From Sphaeroforma sirkka (lineage: Eukaryota > Opisthokonta > Ichthyosporea > Ichthyophonida), in NCBI GenBank assembly GCA_001586965.3, contig LUCW03001891.1:15001-45000 (forward strand): a stretch of DNA of 30,000 nt, given 5' to 3'. The notes under the pieces are model-generated. The model was not told where the DNA came from and did not search any database. It saw only the letters and a list, made by a program, of their open reading frames with translations. Positions 1 through 28,919 of this stretch are shown piece after piece (the stretch's first letter is position 1; each line of letters starts with the position of its first letter). The position numbers and the translations under genes were made by a program.

Positions 1-1397
1 TGCATGTCCTTTGCTGTCTTATCAGCGGCTCCCAACACTTCGTCGTGTGTGGGTACATCGTGGCTGTCACGGCGAGTGATTACACAGTTGGTGACAAGGG
101 TAAGTCCTACACACCGCATACCGCAGTGATGTGCGATCACGGCCTCAGGTGCGGTCGACATACCAACAGCGTCGGAGAAGGTGGCGAACATTCTCGCTTC
201 AGCGGGCGTTTCATAACAAGGTCCACTGTTGTACATGTATGTTCCTCTATGCATGACCTGGAACATGAGAAGTTGCGTAAAAAGTTATTAAATATTGAAA
301 CTGATTTATTCCTTATATCAAGCTTATGCATGTTGACACGGATATTAGTCTTAGGTTCGTTGCATAAATTGTGTGGGCAAAATCAAGTATGCGGATTCAA
401 ATGACTGGGCATAATGCGCGTGTTGTTGCGTGCAAGGTTCATTGGGAAAAGATTCGACTCCACTCCACTATTGTATATAATATGAGTAATCCCGAACACA
501 CGCACATGAAAACGGAAATAAAAACGCATCAATGTACATAGTCTACACATCGCAGGCGCCTCAAAATTATTCCGTACCTTCGAAATACCAAGCTCCTGCG
601 CGACCTCGTCAAGAGTATCAAGCAATTCCTCAGTGTAGCACTGTCCGGTGGCGGGAAAACGGGGGCCCCATCGAGCGTCATTAGGGCCTCTGAGGGGATT
701 GTTACCAGCGTTACCTACCCAGTTGATGTGATCCTCGATGGCCATGATATCGCCTACGTTGTACTTTGGGTTTAAACCTCCGGCAGCGTTTGTAACTACA
801 AGCAGCTCTGCGCCCATGAGTTTGGCTACACGCACGGGAAGGGTTACAGCGTACTGACTGTAGCCTTCGTACCAGTGGAATCGGCCACGCATGCACATCA
901 CCACGGTATCTCCGATCTTACCGAATACGGCCTCTCCAGCATGTCCTTCGACTATGTAATTTAATGAGAAAATGATGTAAGTGAAGCTGAATAAAACGAT
1001 GGACAAACAATGCCGCGAGGTAAAAAAAACTGTATTCAAACCTATCTCTGACTATTAACAAAGATAAGGTCATCACGCAACAGAAGGAGCGAGAAGTAAG
1101 GCATTTACAATATGATGTTGTTCTGTGTGCTTAGCGCACAGAAAAACAACTATAGTCCCGTGACAAACAATGACAAAATATATTTAGAAGCATACCGGTA
1201 CTGACGGGGAAGTGAGGGATGTCCGTGTAGCTGATTGCAATCTGATCTGAGAGAGTTTTGGATAGGTGTTGCAAACCAGAACCACAGATAATCAGTACGG
1301 AGGGCTTGCCTAGTGATTTTACCTTCTCCAAAAGATTGTCTGCGATCTCCTGGACAAGTTCGTAGGTGTAAGGATTCACTTCCTGATGAGATGTCAT
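1..1397 (-). CDS. PNP: Purine nucleoside phosphorylase, trimeric type (3 exons, 3' end cut by window)
   Basis: It catalyses phosphorolysis of purine nucleosides (inosine, guanosine) to the base plus ribose-1-phosphate in cytosolic purine salvage. I infer these exons on the minus strand: 1397-1196, 951-578 and 257-1. Donors are GTATGC and GTACGG; acceptors end TAG and CAG. The joined frame is open and gives 277 residues; the human enzyme has about 289, so roughly the last 20 are outside the window. Visible motifs are the phosphate-binding loop IICGSGL (Ser40), GRFHWYEGY (His93, Glu96), TNAAGGLNPKYNVGDIM, the DHIN and NPLRGPND segments, GPCYETPAE (Glu208, base-binding), AVGMST, and LVTN (Asn249), with His263 further on. 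All match the class that includes human PNP, not the bacterial hexameric PNP class. The start is the first ATG, about 90 bp downstream of a TATATAAA box. The identification is secure; the exon joins come from homology and splice signals, not transcripts. Confidence 0.95.
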
Positions 1398-1481
1398 GCT
1401 GGCTATAGAATTGATAAACCGTTGGTTGTTGAAACTTAGAGATTGAGTCGAATATGATGAGTAGGCGTATCCTGCGGCTTC

Positions 1482-1489
1482 TTTATATA
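1482..1489 (-). promoter_or_regulatory. TATA box of the PNP gene
   Basis: The minus strand reads ATATATAAAG here, 86-92 bp before the PNP start codon. A start site about 30 bp downstream would leave a 5' leader of roughly 55 bp. TATA-like sequences occur at comparable places before the other genes of the window, which supports the call. No transcript data are available. Confidence 0.45.
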
Positions 1490-1974
1490 TCGGCTTGTGT
1501 CTACAATTATATCGACGTTGTACATAGTTGTTGTTGTTGTTTTACTTATTTTGCCCTTTTTGTTTTATCTGCTATTAGAAAATCGGAGCTGATAAACGAT
1601 AAAAATCCTAATAAGGTAATTTCTCAAGTTTATGCTTTTTTTATACTTTTGTTTTTAAAAAACCACATGGTCCAATAGAAGGTCAAGGAACGTGAGGAAT
1701 TATGTGGGCATCGGCAGAACCCGAGAACCGACGTGAGCGTTGGCCGTTAAGATTTGAGAAGTGAGAAGCGAGAGTTAGAGCAAGACTATATATAATACTG
1801 TATTTCTTTTTAGAAAAACTAATATTATAGAGTGAACTCACTGAATTGAGGTCTACTTATTTAAAAAAATATATATTTACCGGAGAAGCCAAAACGTCAG
1901 AATGGAGACAAGAAGAGGTTATTTTGTATTGTTGAGTATAGATCACAAAAGGGAAAAGAAACTAAATTGACCAG

Positions 1975-2520
1975 TCCTCAGTGTCTCCCCCCAGTCCCCA
2001 CTCCCAGTCGGACTGTCAAGTGTCAGCCAGTCACATTGTCTGATTGTCCCGACTCTCCAGAGGCCCAGATCCCAATCCCCTCTCTAATCCTCAGGACCTT
2101 ACTGCTCATATGAGTCATAGCCATCGATATTATTTTACAACAACAATAACAACTTGTTCTCGTACATAGCCTTCTTCTAAAAATTAGACACCACACAGTC
2201 ACAGTGTCACACGCACATCAGTCAGGCAGTCACAATGTTCAAACTCAAACTGTGAGAGTGCGAGAGACAGAGAAATAATATGTAATTACTATCTAGAGAG
2301 AGAGCAAGAGAGAACTCATTGGAGTCTGTGAGAGTTGAGTCACAGAGAGGGTCAGAGACGAGTATGTACCGTAACCGAGACCGTGTGACGGTGTGAGCGA
2401 GCGAGAGTTAGCTGACTGATCAGCTGAGCCATTGAGAGCGAGCGAGAGCGAGAGACGAGAATTTTCTGAGACTAGTCTTGAGTCGGAGAGACTGAGACTC
2501 TGAGAGAGTCTGGGATTGTG
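1975..2520. repeat. Low-complexity CAGTC / GAGA-rich block
   Basis: The stretch begins pyrimidine-rich (runs such as TCTCCCCCCAGTCCCC) and becomes purine-rich (GAGAGAGCAAGAGAGAAC, GAGCGAGCGAGAG). Throughout it is full of GTCAG, CAGTC and GAGAC words. It is not a clean tandem array. GAGA-type sequence in a divergent promoter could be regulatory, but nothing in the sequence proves this. Confidence 0.5.
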
Positions 2521-2834
2521 AGTACTACTGCTACAGTGCTACACTGCTACTACATAACTAGGTTTTGGTTTAAAAAAAATCATATTACAAAAAAAAATAA
2601 AAAAATATATACCGCCTCACAACCGCAACTTATTACTCGGTCGGAAACTGAAAGTAAATAGAATCCGATGGCGGTAATGCACACGTGAACGAACCACTGA
2701 ACCTCGATGTAAATAAATAAACTTGCGCGGATCACGGGAGAATATGTACGATGGATATGTGGTATTTAATATCATTCTGATTAGTTAAAGGTATCGTGCA
2801 CAAGCAGTGAGCATACATACAGCTATAGTCGAAC

Positions 2835-11582
<8,748 letters not shown>

Positions 11583-11609
<27 letters not shown>

Positions 11610-11639
11610 AAAACGTAACCACCCACAAGAAAAAATAAA
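11583..11639 (+). repeat. Duplicated OLA1 stop-codon region with poly(A) signals
   Basis: AACGTAACCACTCAGAAGAA with AATAAA is followed immediately by a near copy, AACGTAACCACCCACAAGAA with AATAAAG. The first copy encodes the OLA1 C-terminus and stop (11607-11609). Both carry an AATAAA polyadenylation-type hexamer. This is the same kind of local tandem duplication as at the splice junctions. Confidence 0.7.
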
Positions 11640-12837
11640 GAACCGTCTGTAGGGTGGGTACATTGGTACACACACGCCCGTGCGGTTGTACGTCTGGCCA
11701 GACTGAGTGATTATCTACCAGCGGATGCTAGGCAATGGCTTCATACGACTGGTATTTGTAATAGTTTTATGCGAGTACTACGCGTTGTAGATGTAGGTGT
11801 AGGTGTAGTATAGGTGCACCTCGCTACTTAAAAGCACTTGTACCGAACTACCGATGTATGTGCAGCCCTGCTCATCACGGAACAGTTTGAAGGTATCAAT
11901 TGGGGATGTGGTGTGTATGGCTATGCCCAATAAGTCTCTCTAGAATACATGTAGGTGTTGCTATGTTATAGTGCTGGGGCGCTCTTACTGTCTTGTCGGA
12001 TGTGTTACTATGGCAACAGTACATCTATTCCTCACACAGTTTGCTGTGCAAATGAGCCGCCGAAGGTGTGTGGTGCAACTATGGTCCAATGTACGGTCAT
12101 CCTTATACCTCTCGCAATGGAACACAAGTCTGGTAGCCTTGCCGCATGCACTGTACACGGACCCGATAGTATCAGGACATCTTGGTAGTGGAGTTTCCAT
12201 CGTACATTGGAGTACTCAAAGAGTTTTTCCGGGTGTGTGAAACCCCGCTGCACCACATTCCGTTTGCAGACAGTGACCGCCTATCAGCTTCCATGCTTGC
12301 GGCATGCATAACGAGCAGGTGTGGACCAATAAATCAGACGCTAGTTTTTAAACTGCCTCACCTTTTTATTAACGTGCGAACGACATGCTTTTGTTATTCA
12401 CATGCTGCAAGAGTACGTTCAAATAAAAGTATCAAGCTCGTTACCAAAAAAAATAAAATCGCAGGCGGAACTAGCTCTAGCATGCGGGTGTACGTCACTT
12501 TGTATTGATATATGCCTATCTCTATACGGCTATTGATCTTGCCTCGTATATAAAGGAACGGTTGGGGTTTAAACGATTTGTGGTCGGTGTATGCGATAGC
12601 CACTTGTGGATGTGGATGCAGCCCGGGCTTCACAATACGGAGTTTGTTAAAATGTGCCCAAGATCAAAGTACAATATTTCACGTGGTGTAAGAATTTTTA
12701 TTCAACTTCTGCCAATCTTTGTAGACTAAAAAGGTTAATATAAACAGACTACAATTATGAACCACTAGCACTACCTCACAATACCATCACACCAGATCGC
12801 TTGTTCGAAAGGGCGATTACGATCATCGATATTGACC
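11610..12837. other. Convergent intergenic region between OLA1 and PARP 3' ends
   Basis: This is a 1.2-kb spacer. I recognise no established gene. The only stretch with coding character is on the plus strand at about 12170-12317 and is listed separately. Polyadenylation of OLA1 and PARP should fall within it. Confidence 0.6.
12170..12317 (+). other. Possible orphan exon of unrecognised protein
   Basis: After a possible TAG acceptor at 12167-12169 the frame reads YQDILVVEFPSYIGVLKEFF, then RVCETPLHHIPFADSDRLSA, then SMLAACITSR. A possible CAG/GTGTGG donor follows it. The composition looks like ordinary globular protein. No start codon, no neighbouring exon and no family could be recognised, so this may be a gene remnant or chance. 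Confidence 0.22.
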
Positions 12838-15303
12838 TCAGAGCTTCAGCGTGATGAGGTATCGCATGCGTACTTGGGACTCCGAATATACCAAGAACTC
12901 GTCCTGGTGGAAAGAACTGTCCACCTTAGTATCCTTGGGTGCAGACTGCGGCACAGCCACCTGTTTCTTCTCTAAAGTTATGGGCTTCCAACTGCCCGGC
13001 GTCATCCTACCCACCGCGTGAACAGAGTCACTTCCGGCCGGAGCGGCGCGGAGTGATGAGTCATCTTTGGTGATCTCGTGTAGCGTACCCAGGGCTGCTT
13101 CAGCCAGGAACATACAGGCGTATTTGCTTCCGTAGGCAGACGTATAGCTGCGTGATTTACTATTTTCCGCAGCCAGATAGATGCCTTTCCCTACTCGACC
13201 CCCACTGTGTGGCATGATGCGCAAGCCATTGGTTAAAATGGGTGCCACAACCGCCAGGTTGGTACCGTGCCAGAGGAGTCGCCTGTTGTCCAAGGCATCG
13301 AATGCTTTGTAACGGGAGCCTTCGCCCTCTCTATCCACAGTCCACACATCAATCAACTGACTATTACCACTCTTGGTGACATCGAAATACTTCTGGATTG
13401 CCTTGTACACATTGCTTTTCGAATCCAAAGGCTTTAGGTCGGCCTTGAGACTGAGGTAGTGCTGATCTGCGGGATGGGGCACAATCTTTTTCGTAGAGTG
13501 GTTGACACTGATCTTGTCCACATTCTGCTGTGTCTCGTACATGTCACTGAGTATGTCGCACATGTCGAAGCGCTCCTGCAACTTCACAGCCGAATCGATG
13601 ACTGGTGGGCGACTACGCCCAAAACTATGAGGTATAGTCGTGTAGAATAAGCTGGATAGCTCAGCGAGGCTTTCTCCGGTCTTTTTACTCGGTTTCGCCA
13701 GTCGACCTGATATACGCTGTAAAACATCCACACCTCGCTGAATTTGCTGCTGCGAGGGTACTCCCAGAGGCAACTTTTTTAGATCAAGGTTAAATTCATC
13801 GAGAGCGGCATTTCGCACGTCCGATGAAAATAATGTCTGCAAAAGGTCTAAGGTCTTGGCATCTAGTATGCTTGGCATGTATTCGATATCGGAATGTTCG
13901 GTTTTCATAGGGGTGTTCTCAGCAGTCTTGTTTGTATCGATTTCGACCGGTTGGTATTTGCCGGATTTCGGTTTGAGCTCATCAGCGCCCCACGCATTAC
14001 CGGTTTCGTCCTTGTATTTCTTGGAAAATGTAACCACAGCGTCTTCAAGTGTTGTCTCCGGGAACCATTTCGAGGTATTGCCCTTCAAAGCTTCTCCCAC
14101 TCGTCCCCAGCGTGTCCAGACTCCATACTGACCAGATTTCTTGTGCTTATAAATGCTTACTTTGTAATACTTGTTGCTATTAGTGGAGCCCGTGATATCA
14201 CACTTATTCATGACCGCATCATAGTACTCACCATCGTCATCCGACACCACCTCGAAGTCTGCTGGCGTCTTACCAGCCACCACCACATCAACATCGACTT
14301 GACGGATGTTTCTAGCACCCGCTGCCAATTTTGGCGTGACGGGCTCGGGTTTCGCTGATTTTGGCTTTTTTACACTCTTCTTCACAGGCGTAGCCTTTTG
14401 GGTGCACACCGGTGCAGTACGCGTGTGTTGCGGGGGCAAATTGTCCAAACTGGCGCCAGGTGGCACTCTTCGGATATGTCTACTGGTGTGATTTGGGTGC
14501 ACAACGTTTGTTTGTGTCATACGTATGAAGTCGACAGCATATACCCACATTCCAGAACTCACGCTTCGAAGATTGAAGTTTGAATTCATAATCGCCTCGC
14601 TGTACAATTGTTCGGTGTTCGTAGCGCCCTGAGGATCATAGTTGTACCAACCAGTTGATTTTCCATCGATCCCATCATCCACCCAATACTGCCACATAGC
14701 ATTATATCCCTGCATCTTCGCATCAAAATTCTGGTGTATGTAGTAGTACTTGCTAGCGATAGGCGGGTCTTCGCGATCAGCCCAACTAAGTCCAGTTTTG
14801 GACTTGAATTTGGCATCATAGCTCTTGATAGCCTCCTCGAAATCCGTAAAGGACTCGACAAGCGCCGAACCCGCCGTGCCTGTCCGGCCCCATCGCGTGT
14901 AGATAACGATGTCGCCATCGTCGGTTCCATCATCAAGTTCAATCAGCTGGAGTACAAAGTACTTGTCGGTGTTGCTGGCGGCTTCAATGAAGACCAGCAT
15001 TGCATCGTACGGTTCACCATTGTCATACACAGCAATATCACCGCTGAGATTGCTAGCTGGATCAACAACCCCTAAGGCCTGGGTCGAGATTATAGTTCCC
15101 TTCAGACCCGTTTTGCGCTTCTTAGTGCTACTCTTGGGTATGGACTTGGCTGCCCTTTTCTGGTTTCGAGGTATCTGTGGCGCAGCTTTTGCCTTGGTCT
15201 TTGGCGCTGCCTTTTTTGCAGGGGCCTTCTTCGCCACCACGGGCTCGGGCTCAGCTTTGGGTTTGGGGTTCGCCCGAGTGCTCCTACGCACACTTCCACT
15301 CAT
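12838..15303 (-). CDS. Poly(ADP-ribose) polymerase, PARP3-like catalytic domain with WGR-WWE-WGR N-terminus
   Basis: It transfers ADP-ribose from NAD+ to proteins or DNA ends, typically at DNA breaks in the nucleus (family knowledge). The single 821-codon frame has no intron. The order is: a Lys/Ala/Pro-rich basic tail (1-70, histone-H1-like, probable nuclear localisation and DNA contact); WGR domain 1 (about 85-190, core YTRWGRTG); a WWE domain (about 195-281, with MWQYWVDD, GWYNYDP and VDFIRMTQTN); a basic linker (about 300-325); WGR domain 2 (about 340-455, core WTRWGRVGE); the helical regulatory domain (about 475-600, LPLGVPSQQQIQRGVDVLQR); and the ART domain (about 610-821). The H-Y-E triad is intact: His679 in LLWHGT, Tyr720 in ENSKSRSY, Glu802 in DEFLVY. 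The glutamate predicts chain-forming or serine-directed activity rather than mono-transferase loss. The C-terminus (SSFHQDEFLVYSESQVRMRY) is closest to PARP3. A TATATAA box lies about 70 bp upstream. Paralogue assignment is inference. Confidence 0.96.
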   Translation of the reverse strand: MSGSVRRSTRANPKPKAEPEPVVAKKAPAKKAAPKTKAKAAPQIPRNQKRAAKSIPKSSTKKRKTGLKGTIISTQALGVVDPASNLSGDIAVYDNGEPYDAMLVFIEAASNTDKYFVLQLIELDDGTDDGDIVIYTRWGRTGTAGSALVESFTDFEEAIKSYDAKFKSKTGLSWADREDPPIASKYYYIHQNFDAKMQGYNAMWQYWVDDGIDGKSTGWYNYDPQGATNTEQLYSEAIMNSNFNLRSVSSGMWVYAVDFIRMTQTNVVHPNHTSRHIRRVPPGASLDNLPPQHTRTAPVCTQKATPVKKSVKKPKSAKPEPVTPKLAAGARNIRQVDVDVVVAGKTPADFEVVSDDDGEYYDAVMNKCDITGSTNSNKYYKVSIYKHKKSGQYGVWTRWGRVGEALKGNTSKWFPETTLEDAVVTFSKKYKDETGNAWGADELKPKSGKYQPVEIDTNKTAENTPMKTEHSDIEYMPSILDAKTLDLLQTLFSSDVRNAALDEFNLDLKKLPLGVPSQQQIQRGVDVLQRISGRLAKPSKKTGESLAELSSLFYTTIPHSFGRSRPPVIDSAVKLQERFDMCDILSDMYETQQNVDKISVNHSTKKIVPHPADQHYLSLKADLKPLDSKSNVYKAIQKYFDVTKSGNSQLIDVWTVDREGEGSRYKAFDALDNRRLLWHGTNLAVVAPILTNGLRIMPHSGGRVGKGIYLAAENSKSRSYTSAYGSKYACMFLAEAALGTLHEITKDDSSLRAAPAGSDSVHAVGRMTPGSWKPITLEKKQVAVPQSAPKDTKVDSSFHQDEFLVYSESQVRMRYLITLKL

Positions 15304-15369
15304 AATAGTATCCGACAGGTTGCAATATATTTTTTTTCGGTCACTTTCCAGAAGTGATCTATAAGCTCG

Positions 15370-15376
15370 TTATATA
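15370..15376 (-). promoter_or_regulatory. TATA box of the PARP gene
   Basis: The minus strand reads TATATAA 67-73 bp before the PARP start codon, with no ATG visible between the expected start site and the chosen start. This fits the spacing seen upstream of PNP. Confidence 0.45.
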
Positions 15377-16708
15377 GTTAGGTAAACTTATTCGTCCAGC
15401 ACAAAAAAAAAAATGCTTATTGAAGCGTCCCTGCTGGTGCGTACCTCAGAGTGTTATGTCATCGGGGGTTGATGCTACTGCTCGTTTTGTACTCTAATTT
15501 CATATACGTTTCAGTTTTATGTAAATTTCACATAATTCCTATTTGAACGCTCGACAGGGTTTGATTGACAGTTGTTTGTCCTTGACTCCTTTATTTATTT
15601 ACCGTCTCATAATTCTCATCCTTCGTCGCCTTGTTGTCGGCTTTCACAAAGTGTCTCGTTTCTGCACCTTCAACAAGAAGCTCGACAGCAACGTGTAACT
15701 ACCGAGGGCGACACGAATCAGGATTGTGGAAAATGGTAAAACCAAAAATGAATCAATTGAAGTCAGTCAAGTCACTGACTCACCGATACGTACGAGTATT
15801 GTTATTGGCCGATCTATGATTTGCGGATATGCTTTTTAAAAAATGGTTACTTTACTGTTTTTGGAGTCGACTTCCATCTCCAAGTCCAATACGTTTTTTA
15901 AAAATAAGTATAAATATACTAATATATAGAGTATATATATCAGCACACTTCGTATTTGTGTGTAACGTTTACGTTGGGTTGGTCCTATTTGTTTTCCAAG
16001 GGCGCAATTTTTGGGGTTTGAGGGGTTGTCGATTTACGAGCTTTATCATAACATAGGCCTGGTTTATTTATAAATAGGGCAGACCCATTCTACCCATACC
16101 TTATAGCGTTAAACGCATACGCTATTACCAGAACGAAATATGGTGAACGGCACACTGGTGACTGGGTCTGACTGAGGCTACATACGGTCATACGCTCTGC
16201 TGAGACTTGTTGTCGTTGAGCGTGTGTGCCTGTGAGTCAGTGACTCTGACTGTTTGACAGACTGATATATATATATATTTAGATTGAATGACTGCCCTAT
16301 TTTGGATTTAAAAAAAAAAGAAAACGTTATAAAAAAGATGCAAAGAAAACAACTCCTGTCTGAATTCTACATATGTACTCGCTTTGGGCGAGTTATTTTA
16401 CCAACACGGGGACAATCACAGATCCAAGAGGGCATACAGTACACGAGTAGTCACATGCCACACCAGTAGAATACATGCACATATGTGATATATATATGTG
16501 GTGCCGCAATGCAAGACAGCAATATGTCAATACGTACTGATGTCTCAGCGAATTTACCGATCTGCTCTCCGCTTACTGTACACATACCTGCTGAGATAGG
16601 GACCGTTTGAATTATGGCATCAATTCAGCGTCTGGGGACACACCTTATAAAAAATATTCTAGTACTATAACCAATTTGACATATCTTCACGTCTAGTGAT
16701 ACGGGTGC

Positions 16709-16858
16709 ACGGTACATACTTGTTTCATATCCCCAAATAAGTGGTACATACTAGTTCCATATTCCCAAATAAGTGGTACATACTAGTTCCATATTCCCGA
16801 ATTAGTGGTACAAACTAGTTCCATATCCCCAAATAAGTGGTACATACCAGTTCCATAT
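16709..16858. repeat. 32-bp tandem repeat
   Basis: About five copies of GTGGTACATACTAGTTCCAT followed by ATTCCCAAATAA, with exact 32-bp spacing (unit starts at 16741, 16773, 16805 and 16837). The first copy is diverged. It lies between genes, unlike most arrays in the window. Confidence 0.9.
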
Positions 16859-17101
16859 ACAAAGATATGTCCGATCTTCACTACCAGGACCGGATCTGTA
16901 CACCACACACTTGACACTACGCAAACGTTCTGGACGATACGCACAAACCTAAATACAAAATGTGAATATTATGTGTCGCCTTGTTTTATTTGTTCAGCAA
17001 AATATCGGCGTGACGCAATCAATGCGAAATGATTCATTCGACGCCCATTACAGACTGTATCTGAAAAGTCAAACCCCCCACTAATCCATCCACCTAATTG
17101 T

Positions 17102-26035
<8,934 letters not shown>

Positions 26036-28919
26036 GTTTGCACACTATGTAGATAGTAGACTCAGTCGTAACTATATACTAAGGCAATCGGTGTACTATG
26101 TACGAGTCTCCTCGGTAGGCTGGACGTTCAAGCAAGAAGGCACCCGACAACAACAAGTATGGACACAGCCGAAGTCAATGTGTTGGATTGCGCATATGCA
26201 CTCTCGCTATCTGAAATTCGGAAAATACAATCCAAATGTTTTCAATTTCACAGCCATAATAAAACAAAAATAAAAAATAAAAATAAAAATATTCTTCACC
26301 GTTGTTCCCACACAAGCTGCTGTTCGGAAATATTTTTTAACCGGAAGAAATACAGAAATTCAAAAATATTGGGGTTGGCTTTTTTTCATGACCCTCTAAA
26401 TGACCCTTTGAGCGAGGAATAGTTTGCGACATCAATGGATTCCTGTTGTATATTATATGGGCCATAATCTTCTAATGGTAATAGGGAAAGTATCCTCACA
26501 ATAATTTGAAACATCAAGCGGATGAATAAAAACACACAAACGAATTTCTGCCGCCATTGTTGTCACAAGAGTGTCAGTTGTCAGTGATGTGATGATGTGA
26601 TTTGTTCGTTTTCACTTTCAGTGTTTCGCGGTGAATGTTTTTGTTTTGAAAAATTGTTTATCAAATACATGCGTCGATGCGCGTAACGTGGTTACGGCGC
26701 TATTTACGAAAGCGCAGGGTGCACACGATGTTGGCTAAATATCTGATATCACCGTGTCTAGTCTTAGATAGATTCAGTTTCAAATAGATCTCCAATCAGT
26801 CTAAATATTTTTAACTTGACATATGTAGATTGTAGAACACTTACGAGTTGGTATTTTTATTAAAGAGCTGGGGGTATCTACATAAATGAAGTATAGTGTA
26901 GGACTGGGAGGTGAGGCGGCGAGGCCTCGAGCTTGTGCGGGAATAAACCGAACGGGGCAAATTTGACCTTCGTGTCAATACTTGTGACATATTTTCAAAG
27001 AATACGTATGCGCTACAACGTATTGTATCACGGATTGTTTAATTATTCCAATGTTTGCCCTTTCCAAGTAAGAGTCAGGGGTAAGCTGAACCGCTAAGTG
27101 GACATCAAGTGTCAGGCGACAACATAGTATCGACTTTTAGCGTAGAAGAAGCGATTCGAAAACTATATATCGAGTAATGCTTGTAGACTGACACTGTGGA
27201 GAACAGATAAGGTAGCTTGCATGATAAATCGGTATGAAGTCTTAACGAATGCAGTGTTAACGTTAACTAATTTAGAACTACTCGTAGTTTAGTGATAAGG
27301 ACACTGTTGAAGTCAAGCAGTACGTGAACAAGGGACATCCGATGTGAATTGGCTACGAAACAGGTAACTGTTGCTACAGATTCATATTGTTGCATATGCC
27401 ATTGATCCTGCTGTGGTGCGTATATTTTATATATCTCTAAATATTTTAATATCGTAATCTATTTGCAATGCCTCTCATGACTCATAAGTCATAGCCCACT
27501 TTTTAATGTCATTTTGTAAATGTGTACTTCAGTTTACACTTCTATGATACTACAGTTTTCATACATTTAGCTAATAGTAGAGAAGAAATAAAATATGCCT
27601 GAATCCTAATCGAGTGATCGGACAATTTATTCATTATTGGACATTGTCCGAAGGAAATTTTTTTTTTTTTTGTCCTACGGACTTTTCTCTCTCACTTGGC
27701 TGTTCGGTGTTCTGAACTCTGAAGTGTTCTCCCTCATATTTATATGTATACTTTTCATTCTATAAACATTTCTCGAGCAGATGGTTATGCTCAGCCGGGC
27801 GGCCGTGAGGCCCTTAGCCGTGCATGAGGTAAACGTTGGATTTTCAACCTTTTGATAAATAAAAGTTATAACTTTTATTTGGGACAAATCAATTATCAAT
27901 TTTTTTCAAATGTGCACTCGATATGTTGTCCTATTGTTTTTAAATTTGGGCCACGAAATGCGTAATAGTCAATCAGAATCTACAAGTTATTGACGACCTT
28001 TTGACAATACCCACATTCTGAGTATATCATTTTATTAACCTTCGTCTCCTCGAAGTATCTGGTCCGTATAGGGTCCGAGTTACGAGCCATATTGGTTGTC
28101 ATTGATGTGCACAGCAAACAACTATGAAGTATCTTTTAGACATTTCTCAAAGTATATACTATTCACGTACATTTTGCACATATTGCCAGCTCTGAGAGGC
28201 GTTGAGCCGCTCGGAGAAGCTTCTAAACGCGCACTTAACAAAATATTTGGTATTGCAAGTTGTATGTTTTTTTAAAAAAACTAAAGAAAACAAGACAAAT
28301 ATCTGACACCATCTTGACCTGGAAAAAGCACCTAAAATATATCAGACTGCGCCTATCAGTTATAAGCGTCTTTTAAAGTTATAGCGTTTAACTTATTGAG
28401 GTGGGGGCGGGCGGTGGGCTCAGGCCTCAAATAATATAATTATTTAGGCTCATATTTAAGCTGACTAGCCTTCTACAAAGAGGAGGCCACATAGCCTTCT
28501 ATATCAAACAAGCTATTTACATAGTACATAGTCTGTAATTCTATATGATTAATATGACTCACAGTCCCACAGTTATAGATTTTCGATGTGTCGTTTTAAT
28601 GTTTTGACACTATTGACACCGTTGGCAGAGGGCAAATGGGTGCAGCAATCGCCATCTCATTGGCTACGCGTATCAAAAATAGTATCCGTGCGCGTGAAAC
28701 TGAGCTTTTTTCGTTGTTTATGCAGGGAATACACAGAGAAGTATATACACATATTGAAGAAAGGACGAACAATATACACTTAAATACATGACTATATGTG
28801 TGTCTATTGTATGCGAATATTTATATATATAATATGGATAATAAATATATGTATTTTTAAAATATAGATTTTAACATAAAAGCGGCAAAATCGGGACAAG
28901 TACTAGCAGGTGTATGTGG
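26036..28919. other. Divergent intergenic region upstream of GOLPH3 and the downstream gene
   Basis: This 2.9-kb spacer contains the GOLPH3 promoter at its left end. It has A-rich stretches (about 26260-26290), a poly(T) run (27658-27671) and otherwise unique A/T-rich sequence. No gene or repeat family is recognised. A short frame from ATG at 26159 is discussed among the rejected items. Confidence 0.55.

Larger units (their letters stand above)
1398..2834. other. Divergent intergenic region between PNP and OLA1
   Basis: This 1.4-kb spacer separates two divergently transcribed genes and must hold both promoters. I see no coding sequence in it. It has A/T-rich stretches (around 1780-1880 and 2560-2610) and a purine/pyrimidine-skewed block at 1975-2520. 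A TATTTAA motif at 2763-2769, about 70 bp before the OLA1 start, is the best TATA-like candidate for that gene, but it is weak. Confidence 0.6.
15304..17101. other. Intergenic region between PARP and the GOLPH3 3' end
   Basis: This 1.8-kb spacer holds the PARP promoter and the GOLPH3 transcript end. Apart from the 32-bp array at 16709-16858 and scattered A/T-rich and GTCAGT-like words (about 15750-15785 and 16195-16265), nothing is recognised. Short open frames here have no family signature. Confidence 0.6.

Noticed and set aside
15631..15819. 62-residue plus-strand frame between PARP and GOLPH3
   Set aside because: No family, start context or splice signal; likely chance.
26159..26422. Plus-strand frame beginning MDTAEVNVLDCAYALSLSEI upstream of GOLPH3
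   Set aside because: The first 30 residues look plausible, but the frame then runs through A-rich low-complexity sequence (KTKIKNKNKN). There is no recognisable family, and I saw no convincing TATA box at the local spacing. It remains a weak possibility.
27265..27350. Possible tRNA (TAGTTTAGTGATAAGGAC resembles an A box)
   Set aside because: No B box with GGTTCGA, the anticodon loop lacks the expected T33, and the acceptor stem does not pair.
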